This document shows, one piece after another, positions 44,001 through 48,840 of a DNA stretch of 48,840 bases. The stretch is from Pseudomonadota bacterium. Its GTDB lineage: Bacteria > Desulfobacterota > Syntrophia > Syntrophales > UBA8958. The stretch lies in assembly GCA_030057915.1 (NCBI GenBank), contig JASGUC010000057.1, positions 1 to 48,840 of the forward strand, written 5' to 3'. Below the pieces are notes generated by a model. The model saw nothing but the letters and a program-made list of their open reading frames with translations. It was not told the DNA's origin and made no database searches. The position numbers and the translations under genes were made by a program. Position 1 is the stretch's first letter, and every line of letters begins with the position of its first letter.

Positions 44001-45113
44001 AAGAAAAAGATCTACCTCAAGAAGGGCGACGTGATCGACGGCGAAATCCTTGGGAAGATCCCCTTCGATCTCTGGAAGGACATCACCCTGGCGGGGGATG
44101 ATGAGACGGAAGAGCGGGTGCGGGTGCTGTGCGACAATCTGACCCGGAGGAAGGAGAGGATCGACGCCTACTTCGAGGAAAAGATCGAAAAGCTCCAGGC
44201 GGGCGACGAATTGCCCCCTGGGGTCATCAAGATGGTAAAGGTCTATGTGGCCATCAAGAGGAAGTTGTCCGTAGGCGACAAGATGGCCGGCCGTCACGGG
44301 AACAAGGGGGTCCTCTCCCGGATTCTGCCGGAGGAGGATATGCCCTATTTTGCCGACGGCACCCCGGTGGATATTGTCCTCAATCCCTTGGGGGTCCCCT
44401 CCCGGATGAATGTCGGCCAGATCCTGGAGACCCATCTCGGGTGGGCGGCCAAGGGGTTAGGCGACAAGATCAACGAACTGATGGAGGCGCGGCGGAATCT
44501 GGAGCTGGTGAAAAAGGAAATCAAGGCGATTTATGCCTCCCCGGAGGTGGATGCCTTTATCGACAAGGCATCGGAGGGGGACGTCAAGAGGTTTGTCTCC
44601 CGTCTGCAAAACGGGATCTCCTTCGCCACCCCGGTCTTCGACAGTGCCGAGGAAAGCGAGATCCGGCAGATGCTGAAACTGGCCGGGCTTCCCGAGAAAG
44701 GCCAGACGGTCCTGTTCGACGGGAGGACGGGCGAGCCGTTCGATCAGGAGATCACCGTCGGCATGATCTACATGCTCAAGCTCCATCACCTGGTGGACAA
44801 CAAGATCCACGCCCGCTCCATCGGCCCCTACTCCCTGGTCACTCAGCAGCCCCTGGGGGGCAAGGCCCAGTTCGGCGGGCAGCGACTGGGCGAGATGGAG
44901 GTCTGGGCCATGGAGGCTTACGGCGCCGCCTACTCTCTCCAGGAATTCCTCACGGTTAAATCCGACGACGTGGCGGGGAGAACGAGGATGTACGAGACCA
45001 TCGTGAAAGGGGAACACACCCTGGAACCGGGGCTGCCGGAGTCGTTCAACGTCCTGGTCAAGGAACTCCAGAGCCTCTGCCTGGACGTCGAATTAATCGA
45101 GGAAGATAATTAA
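41022..45113 (+). CDS. rpoB: RNA polymerase beta subunit
   Basis: A 1363-residue catalytic subunit, close to the length of proteobacterial RpoB. Seen: the N-terminal [17 protein letters not shown], the rifampicin region [23 protein letters not shown] in two parts, [16 protein letters not shown], the sandwich-hybrid motif [13 protein letters not shown] and the C-terminal anchor [18 protein letters not shown]. In the rifampicin cluster the residues look like the wild-type, sensitive pattern (inference). It lies 44 bp after rplL and 11 bp before the GTG of rpoC. I see no attenuator between rplL and rpoB. Confidence 0.98.
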   Translation: MGEFRKNFGRIKEIVDIPNLIDIQVKSYEKFLQKDTAPDQRGNFGLQGAFKSVFPIYDYSKKCSLEFDSYKIGEVRYDVKECIQKGMSYAAPLKIVVRLLIFDVDPSSNQRQISNIKEQEIYFGEILLMTDNGTFIVNGTERVIVSQLHRSPGIFFDHDRGKTLASGKLIYSARVIPIRGSWLDLEFDSKDLLYVRIDRRRKMPVTILLKAMGNSTEFILEYFYNIETVFLDGDRFFLAVDNSLLGEKAPEDIRDASGEVIVKKGRRINKPLLKKMTEASITRVAASEADVVGKILSRDIMDPETGEVLLRCNEELTPEGLELLQERNITEVRFIHLDEEMGNVSMRETLLADRIETMNDAIIEIYRRLRPSNPPTPETAQAFFRSLFFDPDTYDLSDVGRAKMNYKLRLDVPTDVTVLRNEDILAAVKYLIDLKNGVGECTVDDIDHLGNRRVRSVGELIENQYRIGLVRMERAIKEKMSLQDIETMMPHDLVNSKPVSAVVNEFFGSSQLSQFMDQTNPLSEITHKRRLSALGPGGLTRERAGFEVRDVHPTHYGRICPVETPEGPNIGLIVSLSTYARVNEFGFVETPYRLVKDGRVLDEVRFMTAIEEEDFIIAQADRPLDKDGRFIGEMISARKGGDFVTVEPQEINYMDVSPNQLVSVAATLIPFLEHDDANRALMGSNMQRQAVPLMRPAVPVVGTGMEAVVARDSGAVVAARRDGVVESVDAARIVVKCDGATDDDLDIGVDIYNLIKYQRSNQDTCFNQKPIVVKGDRVRRGDIIADGPATDNGELALGRNVMVAFMSWGGYNYEDSILVSERVVKEDIYTSIHIEEFETMSRDTKLGKEEITRDIPNVGEEALKNLDESGIVRMGVSVRPGDILVGKITPKGETQLSSEEKLLRAIFGEKASDVRDTSLRVPPGVEGTVIDAKIFTRKGVEKDSRSQEIEEEALSSIEKDRNDELRIITDSARARITEMLIGKTAGARLADGKKKKIYLKKGDVIDGEILGKIPFDLWKDITLAGDDETEERVRVLCDNLTRRKERIDAYFEEKIEKLQAGDELPPGVIKMVKVYVAIKRKLSVGDKMAGRHGNKGVLSRILPEEDMPYFADGTPVDIVLNPLGVPSRMNVGQILETHLGWAAKGLGDKINELMEARRNLELVKKEIKAIYASPEVDAFIDKASEGDVKRFVSRLQNGISFATPVFDSAEESEIRQMLKLAGLPEKGQTVLFDGRTGEPFDQEITVGMIYMLKLHHLVDNKIHARSIGPYSLVTQQPLGGKAQFGGQRLGEMEVWAMEAYGAAYSLQEFLTVKSDDVAGRTRMYETIVKGEHTLEPGLPESFNVLVKELQSLCLDVELIEEDN

Positions 45114-45124
45114 GGAGTCGCTGC

Positions 45125-48840
<3,716 letters not shown>

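Noticed and set aside
41991-44435. 814-codon minus-strand frame opposite rpoB
   Set aside because: Shadow of rpoB caused by high GC; its residue make-up (rich in G, D, H, L) is typical of an antisense frame.

Overview
The window is GC-rich bacterial chromosome. Its gene content suggests an anaerobic Desulfobacterota (former Deltaproteobacteria), perhaps a Syntrophales-like lineage. The grounds are a TAXI-type TRAP transporter, DUF4416, DUF1178, a cysteine synthase/cysteinyl-tRNA synthetase fusion, a probable selenoprotein and the order of the rpmG-secE-nusG-rplKAJL-rpoBC block. The species is an inference; no 16S gene is present.

Layout. 1-600: remnant of an IS21-type istB gene and a broken gene end, then a strong sigma70-like promoter. 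602-4190: a large secreted protein with an N-terminal dockerin-like calcium-binding module and four Ig-like repeats, closed by a perfect terminator. 4250-6250: a possible 347-bp inverted-repeat element and nnr. 6263-8637: a secreted transglutaminase-like protein lying between two oppositely oriented copies of a 104-bp miniature transposable element, each with its own 10-bp target duplication. 8748-14442 (+): trxB, lgt, a CoA-disulfide-reductase-family flavoprotein with an in-frame TGA at the catalytic cysteine position (probable selenocysteine, with a SECIS-like hairpin), terC, a SpoU methyltransferase and cutA. 14515-26482 (-): TAXI TRAP permease, DUF1850 protein and binding protein; then a 5'-nucleotidase, polyprenyl synthase, rimO, ftsK and plsC. 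26785-31880 (+): rfaE1, DUF4416, yicC, gmk, rpoZ, pyrF, rlmB. 32181-36765: pilC, tRNA-Pro, DUF1178, and the PLP synthase-CysRS fusion. 37087-48840 (+): tRNA Thr-Tyr-Gly-Thr, rpmG, tRNA-Trp, secE, nusG, rplK, rplA, rplJ, rplL, rpoB and most of rpoC (cut by the window end). tuf is missing from its frequent place after the second tRNA-Thr.

How the genes fit together. Most of the window is housekeeping: transcription and translation, envelope building (lgt, plsC, rfaE1, polyprenyl synthase), NAD(P)HX repair and thiol redox. Redox chemistry recurs: TrxB, the probable selenoflavoprotein and the cysteine-handling fusion. The gaps are rich in dispersed repeats. One family has ends close to GAGACCTTTGAAAAAC; it occurs at least four times and in two places supplies the stop codon of the preceding gene.

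The best candidates for something undescribed are the selenocysteine version of the CoA-disulfide-reductase family (10934-12268), the cysteine synthase-CysRS fusion with altered synthetase residues (34456-36765), and the two small repeat families. No CRISPR array, prophage or recognisable defence island was seen.
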